Source: an uncultured Granulosicoccaceae bacterium
GTDB taxonomy: Bacteria > Pseudomonadota > Gammaproteobacteria > Granulosicoccales > Granulosicoccaceae
NCBI GenBank assembly: GCA_937927895.1
Contig: CALGKA010000058.1
Span: forward strand, 32,151-96,150
DNA: 64,000 nt
Direction: 5' to 3'
Numbering within the stretch: the first letter of the stretch is position 1; every line of letters starts with the position of its first letter. Shown piece by piece: positions 16,155 to 25,509 of this stretch. The translations under genes and the position numbers were made by a program. A model generated the notes under the pieces. That model was not told where the DNA came from. It saw only the letters and a list, made by a program, of their open reading frames with translations, and did not search any database.

Positions 16155-16790
16155 ATGCAAACAGCAAACGTTACGGTAGTTGATCATCCTTTGGTGCAGC
16201 ATAAGCTAACCCATATGCGAAGCACTACGGCTTCATCTTCTACATTCAGAACGCTGTTGCGCGAGATTAGTCATTTGCTTGCGTATGAGGTGACTCGTGA
16301 TTTGCCATTGAAGCAGGTTGAGATTGAGACGCCGTTGGTTAAAACCACAGCGCCGGTACTTGATGGTAAAAAGCTGTGTTTGGTGTCGATTCTTCGCGCG
16401 GGCAATGGTTTGCTTGATGGTATTTTGGATTTAATTCCATCGGCACGGGTGGGCCATATAGGGTTGTTTAGAGATCCTGACACGCTTAAAGCAGTTGAGT
16501 ACTACTATAAAATGCCTTCGGATCTAGGTAATCGTTTGGTGATTGCGGTAGACCCTATGTTGGCAACAGCCAATTCATCTATTGCGGCTGTTACGCGCTT
16601 AAAGGAAGGCGGTGCCAAGAATATTCGCTTTGTATGTTTGTTGGCGGCCCCTGAAGGTATTGATGCGTTTGCCAAAGCTCACCCTGATGTACCGATCTAT
16701 ACGGCCGCAATAGATGATCATTTAGATGATCACAGTTATATTGTTCCGGGCCTGGGTGATGCGGGTGATCGTATCTACGGTACTAAATAA
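16155..16790 (+). CDS. upp: Uracil phosphoribosyltransferase
   Basis: 211 aa when started at ATG 16155, which matches the usual ~208 aa. An in-frame upstream ATG would add 34 residues of unrelated hydrophobic sequence, so I reject it. The enzyme makes UMP from uracil and PRPP. It shows [36 protein letters not shown], and the PRPP loop [11 protein letters not shown], with CLLAAPEGI and ALDDH-like AAIDDHLDD near the end. tcdA follows 15 bp later, so co-transcription is likely, though functionally they are unrelated. Confidence 0.95.
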   Translation: MQTANVTVVDHPLVQHKLTHMRSTTASSSTFRTLLREISHLLAYEVTRDLPLKQVEIETPLVKTTAPVLDGKKLCLVSILRAGNGLLDGILDLIPSARVGHIGLFRDPDTLKAVEYYYKMPSDLGNRLVIAVDPMLATANSSIAAVTRLKEGGAKNIRFVCLLAAPEGIDAFAKAHPDVPIYTAAIDDHLDDHSYIVPGLGDAGDRIYGTK

Positions 16791-16805
16791 ATCTAGAAGT
16801 ACCAG

Positions 16806-17582
16806 ATGAACGAAGATAACAATGCAGCGCTTGCGGCTGTAGGCCGGGTGTATGGCGTTGGTGGTCAGCAGCGCTTGATTGATGCACATGTGTGCATTGT
16901 GGGTATTGGCGGTGTTGGCTCCTGGGTTGCGGAGGCGATGGCTAGAAGTGGTATAGGTGAACTTACACTTATAGATCCGGATGATGTTGCTGCCAGCAAT
17001 ATTAATCGCCAGGTGCACGCTGATATTTCAACTGTTGAGCAATCAAAGGTTGAGGTAATGAAAAAGCGAATAGCGCTTATTAATCCTAACTGTCGCGTCA
17101 ATGCTATAGACGATATGTTGGTAACAAAAAATATAGAAAAATATATAAGCCTACACGTAAGCTATGTGATTGATGCAATGGATACTATCAAGTTTAAGGC
17201 GGCACTTATTAACTACTGCAAGCGCAACAAAGTACCCGTCATTACGATCGGTGGCGCCGGTGGTCGAACGGATCCCACAAAAATAGAAATAAACGACTTG
17301 ACCAGAAGCTGGAATGATCCGCTTGCAGCGTCTGTGCGTCATGAGCTACGTAGAAACCACGGCTTTCGAATTCGCAAGCGATTTAGAGTGGAGTGTGTTT
17401 TCTCAACCGAGCAGCCGCGTTATCCAGCACCGGATGGCAGCGTCAGTTATAAAAAGCCTGGTAGTGCCGGCACCACCCTTGATTGTGATACGGGTTATGG
17501 TTCATTGGTGAGTGTAACTGCGAGTTTCGGAATGATAGCCGCGGCCCGTGTCATGAATAGGCTGGTCGACGTATCAAAGTAG
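16806..17582 (+). CDS. tcdA: tRNA threonylcarbamoyladenosine dehydratase
   Basis: 258 aa E1-like (ThiF/MoeB superfamily) protein. It uses ATP to cyclise t6A at position 37 of ANN-decoding tRNAs to ct6A, with sulfur transfer from CsdA/CsdE in E. coli. Visible are IVGIGGVGSWVAEAMARSGIG (about 30-50, nucleotide loop), LTLIDPDDVAASNINRQ, and VIDAMDTIKFKAAL. A C-terminal CDTGYGSLVSVTASFGMIAA segment completes the family pattern. It lies 15 bp after upp. Assignment firm. Confidence 0.93.
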   Translation: MNEDNNAALAAVGRVYGVGGQQRLIDAHVCIVGIGGVGSWVAEAMARSGIGELTLIDPDDVAASNINRQVHADISTVEQSKVEVMKKRIALINPNCRVNAIDDMLVTKNIEKYISLHVSYVIDAMDTIKFKAALINYCKRNKVPVITIGGAGGRTDPTKIEINDLTRSWNDPLAASVRHELRRNHGFRIRKRFRVECVFSTEQPRYPAPDGSVSYKKPGSAGTTLDCDTGYGSLVSVTASFGMIAAARVMNRLVDVSK

Positions 17583-17648
17583 CGCATATTTACGTACTTG
17601 CTAAGTAGATAATTGCTGCTAAAGATTGCCGCCAAAAAGAAGTGTAAT

Positions 17649-18536
17649 GTGAAATTTTATCCGATTGAACAAACGATTGAAGGCGGCCCTACACTGCGTG
17701 GTTGGTGTACTCGGCAGGGGCATTCATCAGTATTATTGGTAGCTCATGGCAATGGCTTTTGTGGTCGAACGTATGAACCAATGTTGGAGCCTTTGTCGCA
17801 ACAGTATGATTTGCTAATGTATGACCTGCCCGGTCATGGACGCAGTGAGCCTTTTAAGTTTGTCGGTTGGAATCAAACTGCAGAGCATCTTTATCAGGCT
17901 TTAAAGGCTAGTGATACATTTATTGCTGGTCGTAGTGTGCATGCAGTTGGCCATAGCCTTGGTGGGATGTTGTCAATGCTTGCTGCAGGCCAGCACCCCA
18001 ACACTTTTAAATCGATGGTGATGCTTGACCCCATAATGTTTCCGCAGCCGTTACTGTTTTTTATGCAAGCGGTCGGTAAGTTGGGGCTTACGTCTTTGTT
18101 TCATCCTTTTGTAAAGCCGACTCTGCGTCGTCGACGTGAATGGGAGAGTCGCGAGCAAGCTTTCGACTATTTTCATAACAGAAAAATATTTAAAGGCTGG
18201 CAAGATCAGGCATTACAAAGTTATGTAGAGCATGCACTTTGCGATGCAAACGGCGCTGGTGTCCGGTTACGCTGCGACCCGACTGTAGAGGCGCAGTGGT
18301 TCGCTACCTTGCCAAACAGATTGTGGTCTTCGCTGCGTCGGCTGGATTGCCCGGTCAGCATGTTTATGGGGCAAGAGACTTACCCGTTCGCACTTAGAGC
18401 GGCTGCTCGCGCGCAAAAGATAAACCCCAATATTATGGTGTCGGTGGTGCCTGGTGGGCATTGTTTTATGCAAGAGCAACCAGAGCACGCAGCAGCGCGT
18501 GTTTTATCGACATTGAAAGAGATAACCGTGGAGTAA
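17649..18536 (+). CDS. Alpha/beta hydrolase
   Basis: About 295 aa from GTG 17649, which follows AAGAAG and begins at the first strand; a TTG at 17613 would add 12 basic residues. Fold landmarks: HGNGFCGRTYEPML (oxyanion loop), YDLPGHGRSEP, the nucleophile elbow GHSLGG (about 109-114), DPIMFP, and the terminal VVPGGHCFMQEQPEHAA with the catalytic His. Serine hydrolase activity is likely; the substrate is not predictable. It ends beside the terminator shared with the opposing lipoprotein gene. Confidence 0.85.
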   Translation: MKFYPIEQTIEGGPTLRGWCTRQGHSSVLLVAHGNGFCGRTYEPMLEPLSQQYDLLMYDLPGHGRSEPFKFVGWNQTAEHLYQALKASDTFIAGRSVHAVGHSLGGMLSMLAAGQHPNTFKSMVMLDPIMFPQPLLFFMQAVGKLGLTSLFHPFVKPTLRRRREWESREQAFDYFHNRKIFKGWQDQALQSYVEHALCDANGAGVRLRCDPTVEAQWFATLPNRLWSSLRRLDCPVSMFMGQETYPFALRAAARAQKINPNIMVSVVPGGHCFMQEQPEHAAARVLSTLKEITVE

Positions 18537-18564
18537 AAAAGTTTGCACTGTGATCAGTGCAAAC
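18535..18564 (-). terminator. Intrinsic terminator of the Sel1 lipoprotein gene
   Basis: Stem GTTTGCACTG (18541-18550), loop TGAT, CAGTGCAAAC (18555-18564). On the minus strand it is followed by a run of six Ts, fitting termination of the gene at 18592-19770. In the other direction the T-run is poor. Confidence 0.85.
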
Positions 18565-18591
18565 TCTTAGAACTATTTTACCTGTGAGAGT

Positions 18592-19770
18592 TTAAATACC
18601 TGCTGAGAGATATCTCTTTTTCCAAGTGTCTGCAAGGTGGGTTGCCGTGCGGTTTGACAATTCATTAAGTTTAGCGCGACAGGCATCACCCGCCCCGTAT
18701 TCATCATCAAAACCATTTTCCACCGCCACATCTACCCAGGCTGCGCATTGAATGTAGTCGACTTGTGTTCCAAGACCATCATGGTAGAGCGTAGCTAAAG
18801 TGTATTGAGCATGGGAGTGGCCTTGTTCGGCGGCAAGCTTGTACCACTTAAAAGCTTCAGAGTAATCTTGTGGAATGCGATTACCTTCGTGATACAAAGA
18901 GCCGAGTAGCGTTTGTGCTTCTGCATGGCCTTGCTTTGCGGCTTTTGTATACCATTGCTTTGCTGTGTCAAAGTCTCGCGCTACGCCTAAGCCTTCACTA
19001 TACAGATAGCCAAGTTTTTGCTGTGCATCCAGGTTGCCCTGCTTGGCCGATTCCATCCACCATTCACGGGCATTAAAGTAATCTTTAGTCACACCAACAC
19101 CACTGTAGAACAATTTACCTAATTCATATTGGGCTTTACTGTGGCCTTTCATTGAAGCGAGTTCCAGCCAGATTTTCGCCTGTGCAGGGTCTTTGGCAAC
19201 GCCCATGCCCTCAGCGTAAGCCATGCCTAATGCAACTTGTGAGTCTGCATGGCCGCGTTCCGCTCGCATGGTCGTGATACTGATATCAATTGGTTCTAAA
19301 TTGCTGCCGCCAGAATTGCTGCTTGAGATGCTGCCTTTAAAGCTGCTGTTTATATTGCTGGTAAGAGTAATTTGTGTATCTGTTTCAGAAGTATCTGTAG
19401 CAATGGGTGCCGAGGCAGTAGGTCTCGCCGCTATGGTTGGATTGGATTGATTAACCGGTGTGACGCTCACAATCGTTTCAACCGGCTGAGTTTCTTCGCG
19501 AAATTCAGGTATGGCGGGTTTTGACGAATCGACGCTTGCCTCTGTTTCAGTCGCTATTTCAGAAGCCGTTTCTTTAGCTGGTTCTGCAGCAAGAGCTAGT
19601 TCTGCAGCAAGTGCCGGTGCTAGTTTTTCTTTAGCGAGAGGTGCCGTTGCAGGGGTGGGTGTGTCAGTAAACAGATCCCCGGGGTTTGGCGTATTGGTGC
19701 TACATGCAGTGACTGCACATAATGTTGTAAAGAAGTAGGCGGTTCGAAGCATATTATTCTTGCAGTGCAT
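18592..19770 (-). CDS. Sel1-repeat (TPR-like) lipoprotein
   Basis: 392 aa. AGGAG eight bases before ATG 19770 supports this start. A signal peptide ends in a lipobox (AVTAC, Cys ~23), so it should be an envelope lipoprotein. Residues ~30-160 are low-complexity, rich in A, T, E, P and S. From ~165 there are five Sel1 repeats, each with the A-x-x-x-LG-x-x-Y-x-x-G pattern and x-AA-x-x-G at the end (such as AEAQTLLGSLYHEGN). Sel1 lipoproteins are adaptor scaffolds; the partner is unknown. A 14-bp palindrome lies upstream. Confidence 0.85.
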   Translation of the reverse strand: MHCKNNMLRTAYFFTTLCAVTACSTNTPNPGDLFTDTPTPATAPLAKEKLAPALAAELALAAEPAKETASEIATETEASVDSSKPAIPEFREETQPVETIVSVTPVNQSNPTIAARPTASAPIATDTSETDTQITLTSNINSSFKGSISSSNSGGSNLEPIDISITTMRAERGHADSQVALGMAYAEGMGVAKDPAQAKIWLELASMKGHSKAQYELGKLFYSGVGVTKDYFNAREWWMESAKQGNLDAQQKLGYLYSEGLGVARDFDTAKQWYTKAAKQGHAEAQTLLGSLYHEGNRIPQDYSEAFKWYKLAAEQGHSHAQYTLATLYHDGLGTQVDYIQCAAWVDVAVENGFDDEYGAGDACRAKLNELSNRTATHLADTWKKRYLSAGI

Positions 19771-19796
19771 GTGCTGCTCCTGCGGTTACGTGGAAT

Positions 19797-19810
19797 CGTT
19801 AATATTAACG
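19797..19810. promoter_or_regulatory. 14-bp perfect palindrome upstream of the Sel1 lipoprotein gene
   Basis: CGTTAATATTAACG is perfectly self-complementary and sits 27 bp upstream of the lipoprotein start. It could be an operator for a dimeric regulator, but no regulator is assigned. Confidence 0.35.
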
Positions 19811-19930
19811 CCTAAGGTAACAGGTTAAAACCGTATTTTATGGTGATATGGCAGGGTAGCTGTGGTGTGCGTCGATTTAACTCAAGCTAGTGGCGTGATC
19901 AGGCTGGCTCCATTGCATAATACCGGTGTT

Positions 19931-20392
19931 TTATGCAATTCCTGTATCAAGGCTTGCAGCCATAAGTGTTCCTAAAGATCCGCATTGTTGTGTAAATTCA
20001 CTTTGATATTGCCCATGTAGTAACACCGGCTCACTGATTGCACGCCATTTTAGACCGGTAACAATTCGCTCTACCGCTGAAATTGTGCCAGTGCCGTCTA
20101 AACCTGCGCGTACATATAGTGCGTAAGGTGTACCTTGTTTTTGTTCCAGCACCGGGTAATAAATGCGATCAAAGAAGTCTTTCAAGGCACCGCTCATATA
20201 ACCGAAATTTTCTGTTGTGCCGAGTATTATTCCATCGGCGCTCAGTACATCGTCAGCGGTCGCATCCAGTGGCGGGATATGAACCGACTCAACGCTTTCT
20301 ATATCGGGATGGCGGCAGCCGACAAGTGTAGCGTGGGCGAGTGCCATGGTGTTTTCTGAGGGTGTATTGGCGACTATTAGAAGCTTTTTCAT
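19931..20392 (-). CDS. Flavodoxin-like NAD(P)H-dependent reductase
   Basis: 153 aa. MKKLLIVANTPSENTMALAHA is an FMN phosphate loop of the flavodoxin type, and LGTTENFGYMSGALKDFFDRIYYP (about 57-80) is the conserved isoalloxazine contact of NAD(P)H:quinone and FMN reductases. The rest fits a single alpha/beta flavin domain. It lies 20 bp downstream of rdgC on the same strand and could share its transcript. Substrate unknown. Confidence 0.8.
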   Translation of the reverse strand: MKKLLIVANTPSENTMALAHATLVGCRHPDIESVESVHIPPLDATADDVLSADGIILGTTENFGYMSGALKDFFDRIYYPVLEQKQGTPYALYVRAGLDGTGTISAVERIVTGLKWRAISEPVLLHGQYQSEFTQQCGSLGTLMAASLDTGIA

Positions 20393-20412
20393 GGCTGGCT
20401 ATTATGAATTAT

Positions 20413-21327
20413 CTATTCGTCTTTTTTAATGCCGCCGAACACTTCTACGATTGCCGGAAACAAGCTGGAGAATTCGAGTGCCATTAAGGTGACATTGCTA
20501 TCGAACACTGCACGTGGATCAAGATCTGCCATATCGGATCCATCATCTGGTGCGGTATCGGTAAACTTTATTTTGTGAAACGCGAAGTTTTCATCTAAGA
20601 CAAACGATAGAGTCTGTTGAGATTCAAGTGCCATGCGTGTCACTTGCTTGCCGGTAGTAGACAGTGCTTTGATTTCATCACTGGTTAAGTCTTGTTTGTT
20701 GCAACGAATGTAACCGGCAATTTCGTTGTCGTCTTGTAGTACGCATTCATCACCGAGTTGTAAGTCTTTGGGTACTGGGTGTGTACCTTTAAGCCAGCCA
20801 GTAAAAAGTGCCGCCTGACCTACTTCAGTTTGTACCGGTTTTATGGGTAAGTTATCTACTGACTCGCGCAGCAGAGAAGTGCATTGGTCAACTTTTTTAT
20901 CGCTGGTATTGTCGACTATTAGTAAGCCTTGCTCTGGCATAATAAGTACTTGGTCATAACTTGATTTTGTGAACGCTTGCGGGGTGAGTTCCATTACCAC
21001 GTTATCGCGAATATCCAGCTTTTCTTTGCCGCGAATTTTTCGATCAAGCTTTTCCTCTAAGGCTTGTATGCGTTCAGCCATATGCTCAGCGATAACGCTT
21101 GCCGGTAATATTCTTTCTTCTCTGCGTGCTTTGATCAGCATGAAGCCGGAGGTGGCATGCACTAATTGCTGGCTGCCTTCTCCCATTGGAGGTACCCAGC
21201 CGTAGCTTGCTAGCTGGCGACTATTAACGCCCTTAAAAGCTTGCGACTCCAGGGCTTCCTCTAGTGATTCTGGCTCTAGTTTGCAAGGGGTAAGGAATTG
21301 AAAAACGCTAGCGGACTTGAACCACAT
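20413..21327 (-). CDS. rdgC: Recombination-associated protein RdgC
   Basis: 304 aa, the usual length. RdgC is a nucleoid-associated, ring-forming DNA-binding protein that restrains RecA. Landmarks are the N-terminal MWFKSASVFQF, the WVPPMGEG segment (about 45-52), KGKEKL-like basic helices at ~95-105, and the terminal LEFSSLFPAIVEVFGGIKKDE. The full family profile can be followed along its length. The flavodoxin-like gene follows at 20 bp. Confidence 0.94.
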   Translation of the reverse strand: MWFKSASVFQFLTPCKLEPESLEEALESQAFKGVNSRQLASYGWVPPMGEGSQQLVHATSGFMLIKARREERILPASVIAEHMAERIQALEEKLDRKIRGKEKLDIRDNVVMELTPQAFTKSSYDQVLIMPEQGLLIVDNTSDKKVDQCTSLLRESVDNLPIKPVQTEVGQAALFTGWLKGTHPVPKDLQLGDECVLQDDNEIAGYIRCNKQDLTSDEIKALSTTGKQVTRMALESQQTLSFVLDENFAFHKIKFTDTAPDDGSDMADLDPRAVFDSNVTLMALEFSSLFPAIVEVFGGIKKDE

Positions 21328-21529
21328 GTTGATGTGTTCCTGGCAGTAAGGTATTGATTATTTTGGCTTTTGGTGGTGATTGCCGTGAGTCCGCGCGTAA
21401 CCGCAAAGGGTTTAGGTTTATCGCGGCGGATAACCAAAAGGGACGAGGATTGTACCGGATTGAACAGCCTTTTGGCTGATTCAATGCGCCGAATAAAGTA
21501 GTCTTGTGTTTTTGACTAGCGAGAAGCCC

Positions 21530-22453
21530 ATGGCCAAGACTGCATTGTTGACCCACCCGGATTGCGTCAAGCACGAAATCAGCCCGGGCCACCCGGAACA
21601 ACCTGCCCGAATAGCGGCGATCATGGATGAGCTAGTCGCTGAAGGTTTGTTTCAGATGCTCCAGCAATTTGAAGCACCGTTGGCTGACATTGAACATCTG
21701 TTGTTGGCGCACCCGCAAGACTATATCGACAGTGTGATTAACGCCTCACCTAGCAGCGGTTCAGTACAGTTAGATGCAGATACCGCTATGAATGAACATT
21801 CACTGCGTGCTGCCATGCTTGCAGCCGGTGCTGGAGTAAAAGCGGTTGACTTAGTAGTAGACGGCGACTTCGATAATGCCTTTTGTGTTGTACGACCACC
21901 TGGGCATCATGCGGAAGAATCTACCGCTATGGGCTTTTGTTTTTTTGGAAGCATTGCAGTTGCAGCTCTTTATGCGTTGCAAAAGCCCGGGATTAAAAAA
22001 GTCGCGATTATAGATTTTGATGTTCACCACGGTAACGGCACCGAAGACTTGATTGGTGATCACTCCGAACTATTTTTCTGCTCATCTTTTCAGCACCCAC
22101 TGTACCCGGGTAAGTTTGGTGAAAACATTCCGGGGCGCAAGATTAATATTCCACTGGCGGCAGGGTCTGATGGTGCAGAGTTTAAAAAACAAATGCAGGC
22201 TGATTGCCTGCCAGCACTGCGTGAGTTTAATCCCGACATGGTGTTTATTTCAGCAGGCTTTGACGCGCATAAAGATGATCCACTTGCAGGCTTAAATTTG
22301 CTGGAAGAAGATTTTGCATGGATTACAGCAGAGCTTAAATCGGTGGCAACTGAGTGCTGTGAGGGTCGGCTTGTCTCTATGCTTGAGGGCGGTTACGATC
22401 TCGCTGCCCTCGGACGCAGTGCAGCAGTTCACGTTAAAGAGCTTATTCGATGA
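21530..22453 (+). CDS. Histone deacetylase family protein (acetoin utilisation/deacetylase)
   Basis: 307 aa from ATG 21530, which follows GAGAAG; an upstream GTG would add eight residues. Class II HDAC-like fold: HPDCVKHEISPGHPEQPAR near the N-terminus, VVRPPGHHAEESTAMGFCFF (catalytic His pair), KVAIIDFDVHHGNGTED (zinc Asp/His), and FISAGFDAHKDDPLAGL (zinc Asp), then MLEGGYDLAALGRS. All zinc ligands are present. Bacterial members deacetylate proteins, acetylpolyamines or small amides; which applies here is unknown. Confidence 0.92.
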   Translation: MAKTALLTHPDCVKHEISPGHPEQPARIAAIMDELVAEGLFQMLQQFEAPLADIEHLLLAHPQDYIDSVINASPSSGSVQLDADTAMNEHSLRAAMLAAGAGVKAVDLVVDGDFDNAFCVVRPPGHHAEESTAMGFCFFGSIAVAALYALQKPGIKKVAIIDFDVHHGNGTEDLIGDHSELFFCSSFQHPLYPGKFGENIPGRKINIPLAAGSDGAEFKKQMQADCLPALREFNPDMVFISAGFDAHKDDPLAGLNLLEEDFAWITAELKSVATECCEGRLVSMLEGGYDLAALGRSAAVHVKELIR

Positions 22454-22682
22454 GAATAGAGTTGGTGTGCTGGAATGCTTATATAAACCCGACAGAGATA
22501 AACACCGCAAGCGCAAAGCTATCGAATAAGTAAAAACGAAAATGAGCCAAACGGATTCTTGGAGCCTGCTACTTTTAGCCCAAAGGTACACGAATGTGGT
22601 GCGGTGCGCATTTCTAATGGCACTGGCAAAGGGAAATTGTGAATGTGTCGAAACAATCAGCGTGGGAGACAGGGGAAGTACC

Positions 22683-24239
22683 ATGAACACTGATTCACTT
22701 GAAGCACAACTATACTCAGCTTTTCCGATTATAAAAATAGAAACGGATGAAGAGCCTCGCTTGGTGAATCAGTTGCGAGGTGTTGCAAGACGTACCAATA
22801 AAGCAATGAAGAGCTGGTCTATTGCCAGTGGCTTGCAAGCCCTGGAGGGTGATGGCGCAGTCCGGAGTTCCTACAATTGGACAATTAAACCGGTCAATGA
22901 GGGTGAGTCCTTCGATCCTGAAGAGACTCTTGTAGAGCTTTCAAATAATACTTCCAATACCATTATTGTATTGCTCGATTTCCATCCGTTCTTGTCCAAC
23001 CCGCGGGTGGTGAGATTGCTAAAGGAGCTGGCATTCGAATGTGACAATACCGGTAATAAAATCGTCTTGATAAGTCACAGTATTACAGTACCTGATGAAA
23101 TCGCAAGGCTTACCCAGCCGTATGAAGTATCGCTACCCACCATGAGTGAGATTGCAAAATTAGTTGATCAGGAAGCGGCGCTTTTTAAAATAAAACGAAA
23201 AGATAAAAACCTTAAGATAGACCAGACTGCAAAATCGCTCTTAATAAGCAACCTGGTGGGTGTTAATGCCTCTGATGCTTTGCGGCTTATTAGAAATGCC
23301 ATCTATGTGGATAATGCTATTACTGCGTCTGACGTACCTGAAGTCAAAAAAGCGAAGTATGATCTTATCAGTCACTCAGGCGCATTAACGTATGAATACG
23401 ATACTTCATCGTTTGAAAAGATTGGTGGTTTTGTAAATTTAAAGTCGTGGGTTGAAAAGCGCAAGGGCGCTATTTTAGCGGCCTCTACAGATGCGGCTAA
23501 GAGCCGTGATCGTCCCAAAGGTATATTGCTGCTAGGTGTGCAGGGGTGTGGTAAAAGTTTAGCTGCGCGTGCGTTGTCGGGCCAGTTAGGGGTGCCTTTA
23601 ATTCGCTTGGACTTCGGCTCACTGTTTAATAAATATATCGGTGAAAGCGAAAAGAATATTCGTGAAGCATTGCGTTCTGCAGAGGTAATGTCACCGTGTG
23701 TATTATGGATTGATGAACTGGAAAAAAGTATCACCAGCAGCAGTAGTGATGATAGTGGTGCCTCAAGTCGAATTTTGAGCTACCTGCTTAACTGGATGCA
23801 AGAGAATCGCTCGGGTACCTTTGTTGTAGCGACTGCCAATGATGTCACATCGCTTCCGCCGGAATTGATTCGTAAGGGCCGAATTGATGAAATATTTTTT
23901 GTTGATTTACCCGGCCGCTCGATCCGTATAGATATTATGCAAGCGGTGCTACTTAAGCGTGGTATAGACCCGGAAGCGTTTGACTTGCCGCGTATTGCTA
24001 ATGCGTGCGAAGGTTTTTCAGGTGCTGAAATAGAGCAAGCCGTTATTGCATCGCTTTATCATACTGAATACATTGATGCTCCCTTGTGTGCTGATTCTAT
24101 TATGCATGAGATGCGACAAACGCAGCCGCTGTCTGTGGTGCGAGCAGAATCAATTGCAGCCCTTCGTCATTGGGCTTCAGATAGAACGGTGCCGGTAGAC
24201 CCAGCTGATGATGACCATCCAGCTGAGCGCGCTGCCTAG
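22683..24239 (+). CDS. Ycf46-like AAA family ATPase
   Basis: 518 aa from ATG 22683, preceded by AGGGGAAG at good spacing; an in-frame upstream ATG would add 47 residues of unlikely sequence. Residues 1-~230 are a degenerate nucleotide-fold region resembling the N-part of Ycf46 proteins. Residues ~240-480 are a complete AAA domain: Walker A GVQGCGKS, Walker B VLWIDELEK, sensor 1 VVATAND, and the arginine finger region IRKGRIDEIFF. The C-terminus is acidic. Ycf46 proteins occur in cyanobacteria and plastids and in many proteobacteria, where their substrate is unknown. Confidence 0.87.
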   Translation: MNTDSLEAQLYSAFPIIKIETDEEPRLVNQLRGVARRTNKAMKSWSIASGLQALEGDGAVRSSYNWTIKPVNEGESFDPEETLVELSNNTSNTIIVLLDFHPFLSNPRVVRLLKELAFECDNTGNKIVLISHSITVPDEIARLTQPYEVSLPTMSEIAKLVDQEAALFKIKRKDKNLKIDQTAKSLLISNLVGVNASDALRLIRNAIYVDNAITASDVPEVKKAKYDLISHSGALTYEYDTSSFEKIGGFVNLKSWVEKRKGAILAASTDAAKSRDRPKGILLLGVQGCGKSLAARALSGQLGVPLIRLDFGSLFNKYIGESEKNIREALRSAEVMSPCVLWIDELEKSITSSSSDDSGASSRILSYLLNWMQENRSGTFVVATANDVTSLPPELIRKGRIDEIFFVDLPGRSIRIDIMQAVLLKRGIDPEAFDLPRIANACEGFSGAEIEQAVIASLYHTEYIDAPLCADSIMHEMRQTQPLSVVRAESIAALRHWASDRTVPVDPADDDHPAERAA

Positions 24240-24264
24240 TTTAGTGATGCGTTTAGTAGTGGGG

Positions 24265-24453
24265 TTAACAGCGATACTCGTCCTCTTGATGTAGCTTGAT
24301 TTGCTGTTCAACTTGTTTCATTTCTTGAATCGAAACAGGGTTAGATTCTAGCCATTGGCCTACCAAGGCAGGCTCTGACCGTTCTAGCTTAGAAAGAGCG
24401 GTAAGAGTGGCAGGCACAAATAGCATGCTCATGTTCAATGTATGATGAATCAT
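24265..24453 (-). CDS. Small hypothetical protein (62 aa)
   Basis: 62 codons between the AAA ATPase and the DHH gene on the minus strand. An N-terminal hydrophobic stretch (MSMLFVPATL) is followed by an amphipathic helix with Glu/Lys/Gln (EMKQVEQQIKLHQEDEYRC). Composition looks protein-like. No recognisable family, and the start is uncertain. Confidence 0.42.
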   Translation of the reverse strand: MIHHTLNMSMLFVPATLTALSKLERSEPALVGQWLESNPVSIQEMKQVEQQIKLHQEDEYRC

Positions 24454-24528
24454 GGCGGCCAGTTAAAATGTGATCAGTGCTGGTGGGGTATTTTGCAGTG
24501 CCTGGTTAGGATGTCGTTGGCAGGTGTT

Positions 24529-25488
24529 TTATATTGCAAATTGCTTTTGAAACGCCGCTTTGAAGCGATCCAATTCACTTTCAGGTAAGTGATTAATGCC
24601 CGCAGCTGCTTTGCGCCCACCGCCTGTTTCGAATTGTCGGCAAAGTTCATCTGCACCATCACGTCTATTTAGTGGCGCTCTTACACTTACCTGGTAGTGG
24701 TTATCGCCAATGTCGCTTAATAGTGCATGTGCGCGATCAGGGAAATCTCTCGCGAGTTCATTTCCATAGACACCACTGACACGACGTGACCAGCTCTCCT
24801 TTGGGAACATAAACAGTGCGCAAGTATCAGTACTTAAAGAGGCAGCAATAGATTTGGCGTTTGCCATGTCGCTTGTATAGCCTTCTTTTAATGCGGTGAA
24901 GTTTTCATCGCCTGCGATAAAATCAAACGGGTTTTCATATGGCAGTAGCTTTCTAAATAATTCATCGGGTGCGAAAAATAGGTCGTCAACGGTGGCGCCA
25001 TATCCGTTGTAGTTAAGAAGGGTGCCGAGTTCTTCTAGTTGTGATAACTCAGTGTCCGATAGATTTAATGATGCGGCTGCAGATTGAGCTGACTGATGCA
25101 AGTTGTCACCGTAAGCGGCGGTTACCGCCCAACGTACATGTGCGCCATTTAAGTATTTATTAACCAGCAAGCCGGTGCAGGTTTCGGCATCGGTATCAAT
25201 GTTTGCTGAAAGGTTAGAGGCGCTTGGAATTTCCCCCGGGAAGTGATGATCAAAGTAGATGACATCCGCACCGGTTTCTAATGCTGAATTAAGAGCGTCG
25301 CGGTTTTTATCCATGGATATATCAAGAATGGTCAAGCGATCACCTGCATTGGCAGATACTTGTTTAACTAAATCGATATCGCGTTTAACACCGGTGACCA
25401 ACGTAGCATCACGTGGTTCCGCAAGGCGCAACTGTAGCAATGCGCAGATGCCATCAGCATCACCGTTAAAAATATCGTAGTCAGCCAT
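24529..25488 (-). CDS. DHH family phosphoesterase
   Basis: 319 aa. Motif NGDADGIC at ~8-15 (two metal-binding Asp), ILDISMDKNRDAL, then YFDHHFPGEIP (about 77-87; DHH motif). ANIDTDAETCTGLL with a C-terminal DHHA1-like end (QFETGGGRKAAAGINHL) follows. Proteins of this group are Mn-dependent phosphoesterases acting on short oligonucleotides or phosphorylated substrates. Members of this subgroup usually lack a named substrate. It lies 21 bp upstream-adjacent to pyrD on the same strand (pyrD first), so they may be co-transcribed. Confidence 0.88.
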   Translation of the reverse strand: MADYDIFNGDADGICALLQLRLAEPRDATLVTGVKRDIDLVKQVSANAGDRLTILDISMDKNRDALNSALETGADVIYFDHHFPGEIPSASNLSANIDTDAETCTGLLVNKYLNGAHVRWAVTAAYGDNLHQSAQSAAASLNLSDTELSQLEELGTLLNYNGYGATVDDLFFAPDELFRKLLPYENPFDFIAGDENFTALKEGYTSDMANAKSIAASLSTDTCALFMFPKESWSRRVSGVYGNELARDFPDRAHALLSDIGDNHYQVSVRAPLNRRDGADELCRQFETGGGRKAAAGINHLPESELDRFKAAFQKQFAI

Positions 25489-25509
25489 TGCTATTCTCTT
25501 GTTTATTAT

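Noticed and set aside
22292..22690. 132-codon minus-strand frame over the end of the HDAC gene and the AAA leader
   Set aside because: Overlaps a well-supported gene and has random composition.
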